Shown: positions 1 through 8,711 of the stretch, in pieces
How positions within the stretch are numbered: position 1 is the first letter of the stretch
How the letters are laid out: the number at the start of each line of letters is the position of its first letter
Source: JBBRHQ01 sp963815645
GTDB lineage: Bacteria; Actinomycetota; Thermoleophilia; Solirubrobacterales; 70-9
Length of the DNA stretch: 64,000 bases
NCBI GenBank assembly: GCA_963815645.1
Contig: CAWFHL010000001.1
Coordinates: 2,232,001 to 2,296,000, forward strand
Direction of reading: 5' to 3'
The notes under the pieces: model-generated
What the model was told of the DNA's origin: nothing
What the model saw: the letters and a program-made list of their open reading frames with translations, nothing else
Databases searched by the model: none
Program-made: the position numbers and the translations under genes

Positions 1-365
1 GCCAGACCAGGGCGTCGCTCCACCAGATCCCGAGCTCGCGGAAGGCGAGCAGCGCCGAGAGAGTGAGCAGGCCGACCCCGGCGGCAAGCCGCCAGCCCCC
101 TCCAGATCTCCGTCGCATGCCGACCCGCCGCAACGGCGCCTCCTCCCCCGCGACGGCGGGTATCGAGGCCCAGGCGACGAGGTAGGCGAGCAGCGCCAGC
201 CCACCGCTGGCGATCGCGATCAGCACGAATCCGACCCGCAGCAGGATTCGTGTCGGCGCCGGTGCGCCGCGCGACCCCGGCGATCACCCCGCCGATCAGC
301 CCGTGCGCGGTGTCGCGGCGAAGCGGGGCTCTCCCGGAGCGAGCGCCCACCGACTCAGCTCCCAT
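1..365 (-). CDS. PspC-domain sensor histidine kinase, N-terminal part (partial, frameshifted)
   Basis: Only the N-terminus lies in the window; the gene runs off the left edge. The ATG at 365 overlaps the stop of the preceding PspC gene by 11 bp, which suggests translational coupling. The frame reads a PspC-like segment (GLIGGVIAGVARRTGAD) and, after one base shift near 247-250, a hydrophobic stretch ILLRVGFVLIAIASGGLALL. A second membrane segment (AAGVGLLTLSALLAF) follows an Arg-rich loop. In actinobacteria this layout usually precedes a HisKA_3/HATPase sensor kinase, but the kinase part is not visible, so that assignment is inferred from family architecture and from the adjacent PspC gene. 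Confidence 0.55.
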   Translation of the reverse strand, partial: MGAESVGARSGRAPLRRDTAHGLIGGVIAGVARRTGADTNPAAGRIRADRDRQRWAGAARLPRRLGLDTRRRGGGGAVAAGRHATEIWRGLAACRRGRPAHSLGAARLPRARDLVERRPGL

Positions 366-1552
366 CCCCGTGCCCATCGCGGTCGAGGCCGGAGACCAGC
401 AGGATGAGGCCGGCCGCCGCGGTCAGCGCGACCGCCATCCACCCGAGGGAGACGTCGAGCGCGCCGCCGGCGTCGAGCAGCACGAGCGCGCCGATGGCGG
501 CGATCGCCGCCCCCGAGGTCAGCGAGACCGGGTCCGGCTTCACCGGGTCGCGCACGCCCTCGCCTCCGCCGCGCGCTGCGGCGCGGTGTCCTCGTGCAGG
601 GGGCCCGGCCCATATCCGGCGTTCTCGATGCTCGCGCTGTCGCTGTTGATGACCCGCAGCTGCCCGAGCTGGACGTTCGCGTCGATCTCGAGCCGCGGGG
701 TCGATCCCGTGCCCTCTGCCGGAGCTGTGGTCGACGTCGAGACCGTCGCTGAGCTCCCCGGCGACCTCGCTCTCCCCGGCGCCCACGTGGGTCGGGCCGG
801 AGACGCAGACCGAGGACGGCACGTAGACGCTGGCCTGGCCGGCTCCCAGCTCGACCTTCAGCCGGACCACCCGCCGCTTGCCCCAGGTCAGGTCGCGAAG
901 GTCAACGTCGAGGCGGCCGATGCCGAGGCGGTAGCCGTCGGCGGGAATCGCCCGGATCGAGAGTGGGTGGTACTCGCGCTTGCCGATGCCGCCGCGGAAG
1001 TCGAGGTCGGAGGCGGCGGCGACGCCTGCTCCGAGCGCCAGCGCCAGCGCCGGGGCGATCAGCCAGCGAGCTCCGCCTCGCAGGGCGGCGATCCCGAGCA
1101 GCGCCCCGATCGCGATCACGAAGATCGCCACCGGGACGCCCCAGCCGAGCGCGACCGCGAATGCCGCCCCCCCGGCGAGGCCGAGCAGCCCCGCCAGGGC
1201 AAGGGCGACGAGCGCCACCATCCCGGCACCCCGCCAGAAGCCCAGCGACTGCAGGCGCCCGCCCAGCCGCTGGGCCCGGTCGGGCTCGCCGTCGGTGGGG
1301 ACGAAGGCCGCGAGCAGCAGGTAGGCCAGGGCGCCGATCCCGCCGAACAGGATCGAGATCCCGAAGCCGATCCTGAAGATCACCGGATCGACGCCGAAGT
1401 AGCGGCCGAGGCCGCCTGCGACGCCGACCAGGACGCGGTCGCTCGAGGAGCGCCGCAGGCGGCGGGGCGCCGGCCCCTCCTGCGGTGGGGGGCTCGCTCG
1501 AATCCGGGCGTTCGCTTCCGGGGCGGTCGATTCTGGGAGTTTCGTCGTTCAT
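355..1552 (-). CDS. PspC domain-containing membrane protein (frameshifted)
   Basis: An envelope-stress type protein. The start ATG at 1552 (MNDETPRIDRPGS) follows AAGGAGG by about 8 nt. After a hydrophilic N-terminus the frame must shift in a six-G run (plus strand 1487-1492) to read SSSDRVLVGVAGGLGRYFGV, the PspC core, followed by VIFRIGFGISILFGGIGALA. Several membrane helices and a C-terminal beta-rich part (VRLKVELGAGQASVYVP) follow. Further shifts near 715 and near 560-580 are needed to join GQLRVINSDSASIENAGYG and the last two helices (AAIAAIGALVLLDAGGALDV). It is first in a two-gene operon with the PspC/kinase-like gene. Gene identity is good; the exact residues around the breaks are uncertain. 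Confidence 0.75.
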
Positions 1553-1727
1553 CGGAGATGCCTCCTTGTGGATGATCGTCGGTTGCATCTCTAGGGTTCC
1601 AGCGCCCGTCGGCCCCGTCTATTGGGGATGACCCCGATGGAACCTCGGGATCGCCCCGATCCGGCGCCGCCCGAAACTCGCGACGCGCGCTGAGGCGAGA
1701 TCGGCGCTTTCGTGACAGGCTGGGTGG

Positions 1728-2159
1728 GTGAAGCGAGCCGAGGCACTCCGCCCGCTGTCGCGCGATCATCATGCGGCGCTGATCGTCGCGAAGACGCTCC
1801 GCGACGCGTCCGAGCCGGAGCCGGCCGGGCAGGTCTTCCTCGAGTTCTGGCGATCGCACGGCATTCTCCACTTCCGAGTCGAGGAGGAAGTGCTGCTTCC
1901 CGGCTGGGCGCTTCACGCCGAGGTCGACCGGGAGGCCGTCGCCAGGATGCTGGAAGACCACCTCGAGATCCGCCGCGAGGCCCTGCGGCTCGCTGAGCGC
2001 CCGCTGCCGCTCGACGAGCTGCACGAGCTGGGCCGGCGGCTGGCCGAGCACGTCCGCTTCGAGGAGAGGGAGCTGTTCGAGATGATCGAGGAGGCGCTCG
2101 AACCCGAGGAGCTCGACGGGCTCGCCGCCGCGATCGACGAGGCCGAGCAGGCCGCCTGA
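1728..2159 (+). CDS. hemerythrin HHE domain protein
   Basis: A 143-residue all-helical protein starting at GTG 1728. It carries the His/Glu pattern of hemerythrin-like cation-binding proteins: SRDHHAAL near the N-terminus, HGILHFRVEEEVLLP around residue 50, EDHLEIRR around residue 80, and HVRFEERELF around residue 110. Such proteins bind a di-iron centre and serve in oxygen, NO or redox sensing or in iron storage; which applies here cannot be told from sequence. It stands alone, 46 bp upstream of a crotonase gene on the same strand. Confidence 0.85.
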   Translation: MKRAEALRPLSRDHHAALIVAKTLRDASEPEPAGQVFLEFWRSHGILHFRVEEEVLLPGWALHAEVDREAVARMLEDHLEIRREALRLAERPLPLDELHELGRRLAEHVRFEERELFEMIEEALEPEELDGLAAAIDEAEQAA

Positions 2160-2204
2160 GCCTTTGGCACGAGCTGGGCCCGGCTGCAGGTAGGGTCCGG
2201 CGCC

Positions 2205-2982
2205 ATGGACGGGATCCGGGTCGAGCGTCGCGGCGCGACGATGGAGCTGACGATCGACCGGCCGAAGGCGAACGCGATCGACTCGGCGACCAGCAGGGCG
2301 ATGGGCGAGGCCTTCGCCGAGCTCCGCGACGATCCCGAGCTGCGGGTGGCGATCGTCACCGGTGCCGGCGAGCGCTTCTTCTCGGCCGGCTGGGACCTGA
2401 AGGCCTACGCCGCCGGCGACCCCGACGACTTCGGCTCCGGGGGGCTCGCCGGGCTGACCGAGCTGTTCGACCTCGACAAGCCGGTGATCGCCGCGGTCAA
2501 CGGCTATGCCGCCGGAGGCGGCTTCGAGCTGGTGCTCTCCTGCGACCTGGTCCTCGCCGTCCCCGAAGCGCGGTTCTCGCTGCCCGAGGTGAAGCTCGGA
2601 TTCATCCCCGACTCGGGCGGCATCTTCCGCCTGCCGCGGCGGATGCCGCATCCGCTGGCGATGGAGATGCTGCTGACCGGCGAGCCGATCGACGCGGCCG
2701 AGGCAGAGCGCTGGGGACTCGTCAACCGCGTCGTCGAGCCGGCCGAGCTGCTGGGCGCCGCGCGCCGAGCTGGCCGCCCGGATCGAGGCGGCCGCGCCGC
2801 TCGCGGTGCGGGCGGTCAAGGCGACTCTGGCGGCGAGCGAGGAGCTGACCGTCGAGGAGGGCTTCGCGGCGCTGCGCGATGGACGGATCCCGGCATACGA
2901 CCGGGCGATGGCCTCGGCTGATGCGGAGGAGGGCCCGCGCGCCTTCGCCGAGGGCCGCTCGCCCCGCTGGCGAGGCGAATGA
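2205..2982 (+). CDS. caiD: enoyl-CoA hydratase/isomerase, CaiD (crotonobetainyl-CoA hydratase)-like, frameshifted
   Basis: A crotonase-fold enzyme, about 260 residues once repaired. From memory it follows E. coli CaiD closely: TIDRPKANAID, RVAIVTGAGERFFSAGWDLK, DLDKPVIAAVNGYAAGGGFE (oxyanion hole) and LPEVKLGFIPDSGG, with the catalytic Glu. One base shift near 2757-2767 breaks the frame; beyond it the other frame reads ELAARIEAAAPLAVRAVKAT and ends AFAEGRSPRWRGE at the TGA 2980-2982. The stop overlaps the next start (ATGA), so the two genes are coupled. The reaction by family would be hydration of crotonobetainyl-CoA or a similar 2-enoyl-CoA. Substrate is not proven; no carnitine CoA-transferase is seen nearby. 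Confidence 0.75.
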
Positions 2983-3770
2983 CGCGGTCCCTCGCCGCCG
3001 ACGCCAACCGGGGCAGGGTCGCCCTGATCAGCGGCGGTGGCACCGGGATCGGCCGGGCCACGGCGCACGCCTTCGCCGCCAGCGGCGCCAGGGTGGCGAT
3101 CTGCGGCCGCCGCCCGGAGCCGCTCGAGGCGGTGCGCGAGGAGCTGGACCGAAGCGGCGCCGAGTGCCTCGCCTTCCCCTGCGACCTGCGCGAGCCGCAG
3201 CAGGTCGCAGCCCTGCTCGACGCGACGCTGGAGCGGTTCGGCGCGATCGACGTGCTGGTCAACAACGCCGGCGGGCAGTTCACCGCGCCGGCCGAGGAGG
3301 TGTCGCCGAAGGGCCTGCGGGCGATCGGCCGGCTCAACCTCGACGCCGCCTGGGAGCTGACCCGCGAGGTCCGCGAACCGCTCGATGATCCCGGGCGCGG
3401 GCGGGCTGATCGTCTTCATCGGGTTCTCGCCGCGCCGCGGGATCCCGGGCTTCGCCCACGCGGCCGCGATCCGCGCCGGGCTCGAGAACCTCGCCTCAGG
3501 ACTGGCGCTGGAGTGGAGCCGGCACGGGATCCGCGCCGTCTGCGTCGTCCCCGGAAACATCGAGACCGAGGGCCTCGCCGCCTACGGCGCCGAGGCGCTC
3601 GAGGCCTCGCGGCGGCAGGTGCCGCTGGGCAGGCTGGGCCGCCCCAGGAGGTGGGGGAGACGATCGCCTTCCTGGCGACCGATGGCGGCAGCTACATCAC
3701 CGGCACCAGCATCGTCGTCGACGGCGGCCTCGACGCCTGGGGGCAGGGGGAGCCGCCACCCGCCCACTAG
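2979..3770 (+). CDS. SDR-family enoyl-CoA/dienoyl-CoA reductase-like protein (frameshifted twice)
   Basis: A Rossmann-fold SDR of about 260 residues with GGGTGIGRAT as cofactor loop and VLVNNAGGQF. A base shift near 3370 moves the frame to SMIPGAGGLIVFIGFSPRRG, and a second near 3640 returns it to QEVGETIAFLATDGGSYITG. The usual Tyr-x3-Lys is replaced by HAAAIRAGLENL, followed by ALEWSRHGIRAVCVVPGN. This resembles the H-x-AARAG segment of peroxisomal trans-2-enoyl-CoA reductase and 2,4-dienoyl-CoA reductases, which lack the classical Tyr. Together with the overlapping crotonase gene this points to CoA-thioester metabolism. The exact substrate is unknown. Confidence 0.75.
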   Translation: MTRSLAADANRGRVALISGGGTGIGRATAHAFAASGARVAICGRRPEPLEAVREELDRSGAECLAFPCDLREPQQVAALLDATLERFGAIDVLVNNAGGQFTAPAEEVSPKGLRAIGRLNLDAAWELTREVREPLDDPGRGRADRLHRVLAAPRDPGLRPRGRDPRRAREPRLRTGAGVEPARDPRRLRRPRKHRDRGPRRLRRRGARGLAAAGAAGQAGPPQEVGETIAFLATDGGSYITGTSIVVDGGLDAWGQGEPPPAH

Positions 3771-3779
3771 TAGCGGGCG

Positions 3780-4414
3780 ATGGATAATGCGGCTATGGGC
3801 GAATCGCCGCCGACGCCGCCCGAGTTCGACCTGACCCTGGCCGAGGCGGGCGCCTGGGTGGGCAGCGGCCCGGAAGGGATCGGCGAGGCGCCGATGGTCG
3901 CGCCCGATCCCCGAGAAGCTCGAAATCGAGGGCGACGACCCGGCGGTGGCGCTGCGCCGGACGCTCGGCATGTTCGCCACCGGTGTCACCGTGATCACCA
4001 CTCGGCGGCGGCGACCAGATCCATGGGATGACCGCCAACGCCTTCATGTCGGTCTCGATGGAGCCGCCGCTGGTGCTGATCTCGATCGACCGGCGCACCA
4101 AGATGTGCTCGCTGCTTCACGAGGGCCAGCAGCTTCGCGGTCAGCGTCCTCGCGGCCGACCAGAACTCGCTCTCCGACCGCTTCGCGGGCGGGATCGCGA
4201 GGACGGCCCGGGGGAGCCGAGCTTCGAGATCGTCCACGAGACGCCGCTGGTCGAGGGCTCGGCGGCCCAGTTCGTCGCCAAGGTCGTCCGCTCCTACTGG
4301 GGAGGCGATCACTCGCTGTTCCTCGGCCGGGTCGAGTACGCCTGCCACGACGATGGCGCCCGGCCGCTGCTCTTCCACGGCGGCCAGTACGGGAGACTCT
4401 CGGCCGACGCCTGA
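3780..4414 (+). CDS. flavin reductase family protein (FMN-binding split barrel), frameshifted
   Basis: Reassembled from at least four short frame pieces, the protein reads DDPAVALRRTLGMFATGVTV, GMTANAFMSVSMEPPLVLIS, FAVSVLAADQNSLSDRFAGG and SLFLGRVEYACHDDGARPLL. These are the conserved blocks of the flavin reductase (HpaC/RutF-like) family, which supplies reduced FMN to monooxygenases or acts as a stand-alone FMN protein. Shifts fall near 3905, 4015, 4135 and 4190. Possible starts are ATG 3780 and ATG 3795. No flavin monooxygenase is adjacent, so the partner is unknown. It converges on the DUF1989-GcvT gene. Confidence 0.7.
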
Positions 4415-4463
4415 ACGGCCGATCGAGCTTCCGGCCCAGGCTTTCGAGCTCACACTCGCCGAG

Positions 4464-6795
4464 CTAGGAGCGCGGGCGCTTCTTCTCGGGGTCGTAGAAG
4501 GGGATCGGCACCACGGTCGCCGGGATCCGCTTCTGCTGGCCGTCGAGCTTGCCGACCTCGATCTCGGTGCCCGGCTCGGCGTGCTGGACGGCGATCCGGC
4601 AGAGCGCGATGTTCTTGCGCAGCACCGGGCTGCGGGTGGCGCTGGTGATCACCCCGACCGAGGCGCGCTCGCCCGGGACGTGGACGCAGTCGCCGTGGGC
4701 GGCCGTCTCCTGCCCGGCCAGCTCGAGGCCGACCAGCTTGCGCTGGGGGTGGGCCTTTCGCTCCTCGAGCGCCTCCTTGCCGACGAAGTCGTCCTCGCTG
4801 TCGAGGGCGACGGCGAAGCCGATCCCGGCCTCGAACGGGTCGACCTGATCGTCGAACTCATACCCGGCGAAGATCAGCCCCGACTCGATTCGCAGCATGT
4901 CGAGAGCGGAGAGTCCGAGCGGCTTCAGACCCTGGTCGCCACCCGCCTCCCAGACCGCGTCCCAGACGGCCGGGCCGTCGTCGGGGTGGCACCAGACCTC
5001 GTAGCCGAGCTCGCCCGTGTAGCCGGTGCGCGAGACGACGATCGGGATCCCGTCGGGCGCCCCGATCCGCCCGATCAGCAGGCGGAACCAGCGCAGCTCT
5101 CCGAGCTCCGGCTGGGTCGGCGGCGTCCAGACGAGCCGCCGGAGGATCTCGCGGCTGTTCGGGCCCTGCACGGCGAGGTTGTGGAGCTCGTCGGTGGAGG
5201 GCTTCACCCAGGCCCGCATCGACTCCGCCTCGGCGAGGGCGGTCAGGTGGACGCCGGTGTAGGGGTCGCCGACGACGAATCGGAAGTTGTCGTCGCCGAG
5301 CCGGTAGACGGTTGCGTCGTCCAGCATGCCGCCGGTCTCGTTGCATACCGCCGTGTAGGTGACCTGGCCGACCGCCAGCTTGCGGACGTCGCGGGTGACC
5401 GCCCGCTGCATCAGCATCTCGGCGTCGGGGCCGAGCACCTCGAACTTGCGCAGCGGCGAGAGGTCCATGACCACCGCCGCCTCGCGGCAGGCCCAGTACT
5501 CGGCGATCGTGCCCTCGCCCTGATAGCAGTCCGGGCAGCCAGTAGCCGCGGTACTCGACCAGGTCGCGGGTCAGCGCCGAGGTGCGGGGATGGAACGCGG
5601 TTTCCTGGGTCATCTGGGGTTCAGCCTCCGGGGTGACGCGGTGGGCGATCGCCATCGAGAAGCGGTTCTCCGGGCGGTAGACGCGGACGTGAACGTCGGT
5701 GATCTCCCAGCCGTTGGCGGGGTCGATGTCGTCGGGGCATGCCGAGGAGGCGCAGAGCAGGTCGTCGGCGGCCCGCAGCAGGACGTAGTCGCCGGGCCGC
5801 GACCAGGGCTCGTCGGCGATGAAGCTGTTGCTCTCGTCAAAGCCCGTGTTGTAGAAGAAGTTGAGCGCCTCCCAGCCCTTGCGCGGCTCCACCCCGAAGG
5901 GCGTCACCTGTCCGTTGAAGTTCTGCGAGCAGTTGACGTGGCCTGGATAGCCGAGGTCCTCGTAGTACTTCGCGGTGCAGGCAAGGGCGAAGCTGTCGTG
6001 GCGCCCGACGGTGTCCTGGACCACCTCGACCAGCGGGTCCATGTCGACGTCGAAGCTCTTGCGATGGAGCCCCGGCTGAGGGTAGGCGGTTCCCATCAGG
6101 GTTCGCGTCGTCGTCGCATCGAGGCCACGCTCCAAACCCCGTTCCAGCTTGCCGCGGTTGAAGGCGAGGAAGTCGGAGCATTGCTTGCCCTCGACGTCGA
6201 TGATCTGGATGAACTCGCCGGCGGCGACCTCGTAGGCCGCCGCGGTGGCCCGGTCGACCCGGAAGTCGAGGCGCGGCTCGGCCAGCGGCGGGGGCAGCTC
6301 GGCCCCCTCCGCCGCCCGAGGCACCTCCCTGCGGATCTCCAGCAGCAGCGGCGAGGAAGGCCAGGCGCCGTCGACGACCCTGCCTCCGGGCGCGGCGGCG
6401 ATCGCGACCGCCTCCCGCTCGGCGGTGAACGACTCCGACTCCCCCCGCGGCGTTTCCCGGCCGAACAGCCGAAGTGCGCGTGCCTCGTCGGGGATCAGGC
6501 CCTCGGCGTGCAGGGCGCCGAGAAACCCATCGGCCTCGCCCTCGGCGATCAGGCTGCGAAGGACGCTCGCCTCTGCGTCCGGCCGCACCCCGATCGCCGC
6601 CCCGTCCTCGCCGCCCTCGGCGTCGAGGACGCTCAGCTCTGCGACCTGCCCACCATCGCGGTTGATCAGGGTCAGCGCGTCGCCGGGCGCCAGCCGCACC
6701 GCGGTCGCCGCCCCCGGCCTCACCCAGTGCGACTCCAGCGAGCGGTCCACCGGGCGCAGGCCCCGCTCCAGCAAGGCAGGTCGCACCGCGGCCAC
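4464..6795 (-). CDS. DUF1989 - aminomethyltransferase (GcvT) fusion protein, one frameshift
   Basis: A protein of about 777 residues in three parts. Residues about 1-190 contain GDALTLINRDGGQVAELSVL, which looks like a degenerate copy of the DUF1989 opening. Residues about 190-400 are a full DUF1989 (urea-carboxylase-associated) domain: GEFIQIIDVEGKQCSDFLAF, TVGRHDSF, HVNCSQNFNGQ, RPGDYVLLRAADDLLCASSA. From about 430 it is a GcvT folate-dependent aminomethyltransferase: MDLSPLRKFEVLGPDA, GGMLDDATVYRLG, SRTGYTGELGYEVW, VDPFEAGIGFAV. One extra base near 5535 separates DUF1989 and GcvT; repaired, the junction reads WLPDCYQGEGTIAEYWACRE, so this is one gene. GTG 6795 lies 2 nt after the upstream dehydrogenase stop, an evident operon. 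A demethylase or C1-transfer role on an amino compound is inferred. Confidence 0.8.
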
Positions 6796-6797
6796 GC

Positions 6798-8198
6798 TCA
6801 GGCCTTCGCGGTCGATGCCTCGGCGGTCTCGGCTTCCTCGACCAGCTGCGCGGCGAGCTCGCGCTTGCCGTCGGGGTCGAGCTTCTTGACCTCGTTCTCG
6901 ACCACCCGCCGGTTGTAGTTCTGGTTCCAGTAGTCGAGGGCGTCGAAGCCGAGCAGCACCGCCTTGCCGACGAACTGGCGCAGGACCTCGTTGGTCGGCC
7001 CCATTACCCAGCCTGCCTTGGCGTCGCGGACGTAGCGCTCCAGCTCCATGTCGCGCTTGTAGCCGGACCCGCCGCAGGCATGGAGCATCTTGTCGACCAC
7101 GTGGGCGACATTCTTGGCCGCCTCGAACTTGATCTGCCAGGCCCAGTGCAGGTAGTCGGCGCGGGCCGTCTCGCCGGGGGCGAGCACCTTGGTGTTGTCG
7201 TCGGTGGCCCGGTCCATCGCCTGGGCTATCGAGTAGACGAAGAGGCGGGCCGCGTTGGTGTCCATCACCGCCTCGCCGACGTAGTCCTGGATCGTCGGGT
7301 AGTCGGCGACCCGCATGCCGACGTCGACATGGCGCTTGCGGGTCGTGTGGCGCCTGGCGATGTCGATCGCGCCGAGGGCGATCCCGTTCCAGACCGAGGA
7401 GGAGCCGACCAGGAACCATGGGTCGACCGCCTCGTCGTTTGAGTTGGCTCCGTCGCCGAGCGGGCCGACAACCTGCTCGGCCGGCACTTCGATCTCGTCA
7501 ACCTCGATCGGCCCGGACTGGTTGCCGCGCAGCCCCAGCGCATCCCAGAGGGATGGCTGCGCCTTGACGTCGTCGCCGTCGATCACGAACACCGAGAGGT
7601 CGTCGTAGCCCGAGAAGTCGGGGCTGGTGGTCTGCACCACGTAGAAGTCGGCGAACCCGCCCGAGGTCGTCCAGGATGCCTTCTTGCGGACCTTGAATCC
7701 CCCGTTGGAGCGCTCGGCGCCGGATGACACGGGGTACCAGAAATGCGAGCCGGTCTCCGGGTCGGAGTAGGAGAGGGTGCCGATCCGGCATTCCGAGTCC
7801 AGGGGGCGGATGTAGCGGTCGATCAGCTCCTCGGTGGGGCGCAGCATGATCGTTGCCACCGCGCCGATGTGCATCACGTAGCACATCGCGGTCGAAGCGC
7901 AGCCGTAGCGGGCAAGGGTCTCGCAGACCATCGCGAAGCCGACGTGGTTCTCGCCCAGCCCACCGTACTCCTCGGGCACCGTGAGGCTGAGGAAGCCGTG
8001 CTCGGCCAGGAGCTCGAAGTTTCGGCGCGGGTAGAGCAGCTCGTCGTCGGAGCGCTTGGCGTTGGCCCGCAGCTCGCTCTCGCACAGCTCGATCAGCTTC
8101 TCGCGCAGCTCACGCTGGCGGTCGCTCAGCACCCAGTCGGGATCCCAGTCGTAACCGAGGCCCCAGAAAGGCTCCTCGCCCCACATCTTCTCGCCCAT
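6798..8198 (-). CDS. acyl-CoA dehydrogenase family protein
   Basis: A 466-residue flavoenzyme. ATG 8198 follows AGGAGAGG by 5 nt. Visible family blocks are LTVPEEYGGLGENHVGFAMV, GTLSYSDPETGS, KVRKKASWTTSGGFADFYVV, LHACGGSGYKRDMELERYVR and RDAKAGWVMGPTNEVLRQFV. In most acyl-CoA dehydrogenases the last block contains the catalytic base in Y-E-G-T; here that Glu is Met (VMGPT). Isovaleryl-CoA dehydrogenase also lacks Glu there and uses a base in another helix, so the enzyme may still be a dehydrogenase or may do related flavin chemistry. It is first in the operon with the DUF1989-GcvT gene, which suggests that its substrate belongs to the same pathway. Confidence 0.85.
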   Translation of the reverse strand: MGEKMWGEEPFWGLGYDWDPDWVLSDRQRELREKLIELCESELRANAKRSDDELLYPRRNFELLAEHGFLSLTVPEEYGGLGENHVGFAMVCETLARYGCASTAMCYVMHIGAVATIMLRPTEELIDRYIRPLDSECRIGTLSYSDPETGSHFWYPVSSGAERSNGGFKVRKKASWTTSGGFADFYVVQTTSPDFSGYDDLSVFVIDGDDVKAQPSLWDALGLRGNQSGPIEVDEIEVPAEQVVGPLGDGANSNDEAVDPWFLVGSSSVWNGIALGAIDIARRHTTRKRHVDVGMRVADYPTIQDYVGEAVMDTNAARLFVYSIAQAMDRATDDNTKVLAPGETARADYLHWAWQIKFEAAKNVAHVVDKMLHACGGSGYKRDMELERYVRDAKAGWVMGPTNEVLRQFVGKAVLLGFDALDYWNQNYNRRVVENEVKKLDPDGKRELAAQLVEEAETAEASTAKA

Positions 8199-8255
8199 GC
8201 AATCCTCTCCTAACCCTGGACAGATTTGTCGCAATTTGTACCGGAAATCGACGAT

Positions 8256-8294
8256 CCGAGTTGACGGCTCTGGGCCCGAGTTGACGGCTCTGGG
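8256..8294. repeat. two 19-bp direct repeats with TTGACGG cores
   Basis: The unit ccgagttgacggctctggg occurs at 8256-8274 and again at 8276-8294, identical, with a 20-bp period (about two helical turns). It lies in the divergent intergenic region between the acyl-CoA dehydrogenase (minus) and the UBP zinc-finger gene (plus). Each copy contains TTGACG, a good -35 hexamer on the plus strand. It could be a tandem regulator site or duplicated promoter element. Confidence 0.75.
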
Positions 8295-8369
8295 ATGCTG
8301 AGGACAGTTGGGGCGGAGCGCGTCGCGAAGCCAAACCGCCCCCCTTTGACCAACGAGGAGGAGAATTGA

Positions 8370-8693
8370 ATGGAAGCCTCGGCGGCCTGCGAACACCTCG
8401 GCCACGTCAAGGTGACCGAGCTTCCCGAGGCGGTAGAGGGTTGCGAGGAGTGCCTGAAGAGCGGCGATCGATGGCTTCATCTTCGGATCTGCCTCGAATG
8501 CGGCCAGGTCGGCTGCTGTGACAGCTCGCCCAATCAACACGCTTCCAGGCACGCGGAACAGTCCCGGCATCCGCTGATTCGATCCCTCGAGCCCGGTGAG
8601 ACCTGGTCGTACTGCTACCTCGACGAGGTCGGCATGGTGATCCCGCAGATCCGCGGCACCACCCGGATCCCGCCCTCGCCGCTGGGCGGCTGA
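8370..8693 (+). CDS. UBP-type zinc finger domain protein
   Basis: A 107-residue protein made almost entirely of one ZnF-UBP domain. ATG 8370 is preceded by GAGGAGGAG. The Cys/His ligands are visible in order: CEHL near residue 7, CEEC around 25, ICLECGQVGCCD around 40-50, then NQHASRHAEQSRHPL. The tail WSYCYLDEVGMVIP is also typical. In eukaryotes this fold binds the ubiquitin C-terminus; bacterial single-domain versions are common in actinobacteria and their role is not established. It stands alone downstream of the 19-bp repeats and converges on a small zinc-ribbon gene. Confidence 0.85.
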   Translation: MEASAACEHLGHVKVTELPEAVEGCEECLKSGDRWLHLRICLECGQVGCCDSSPNQHASRHAEQSRHPLIRSLEPGETWSYCYLDEVGMVIPQIRGTTRIPPSPLGG

Positions 8694-8711
8694 GGTTCAA
8701 GCACCCGCCGG

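Noticed and set aside
1380..3560. A 726-residue minus-strand open frame
   Set aside because: Antisense of the hemerythrin, crotonase and SDR genes; Arg/Gly/Pro-rich with no domain, a normal effect of high GC.
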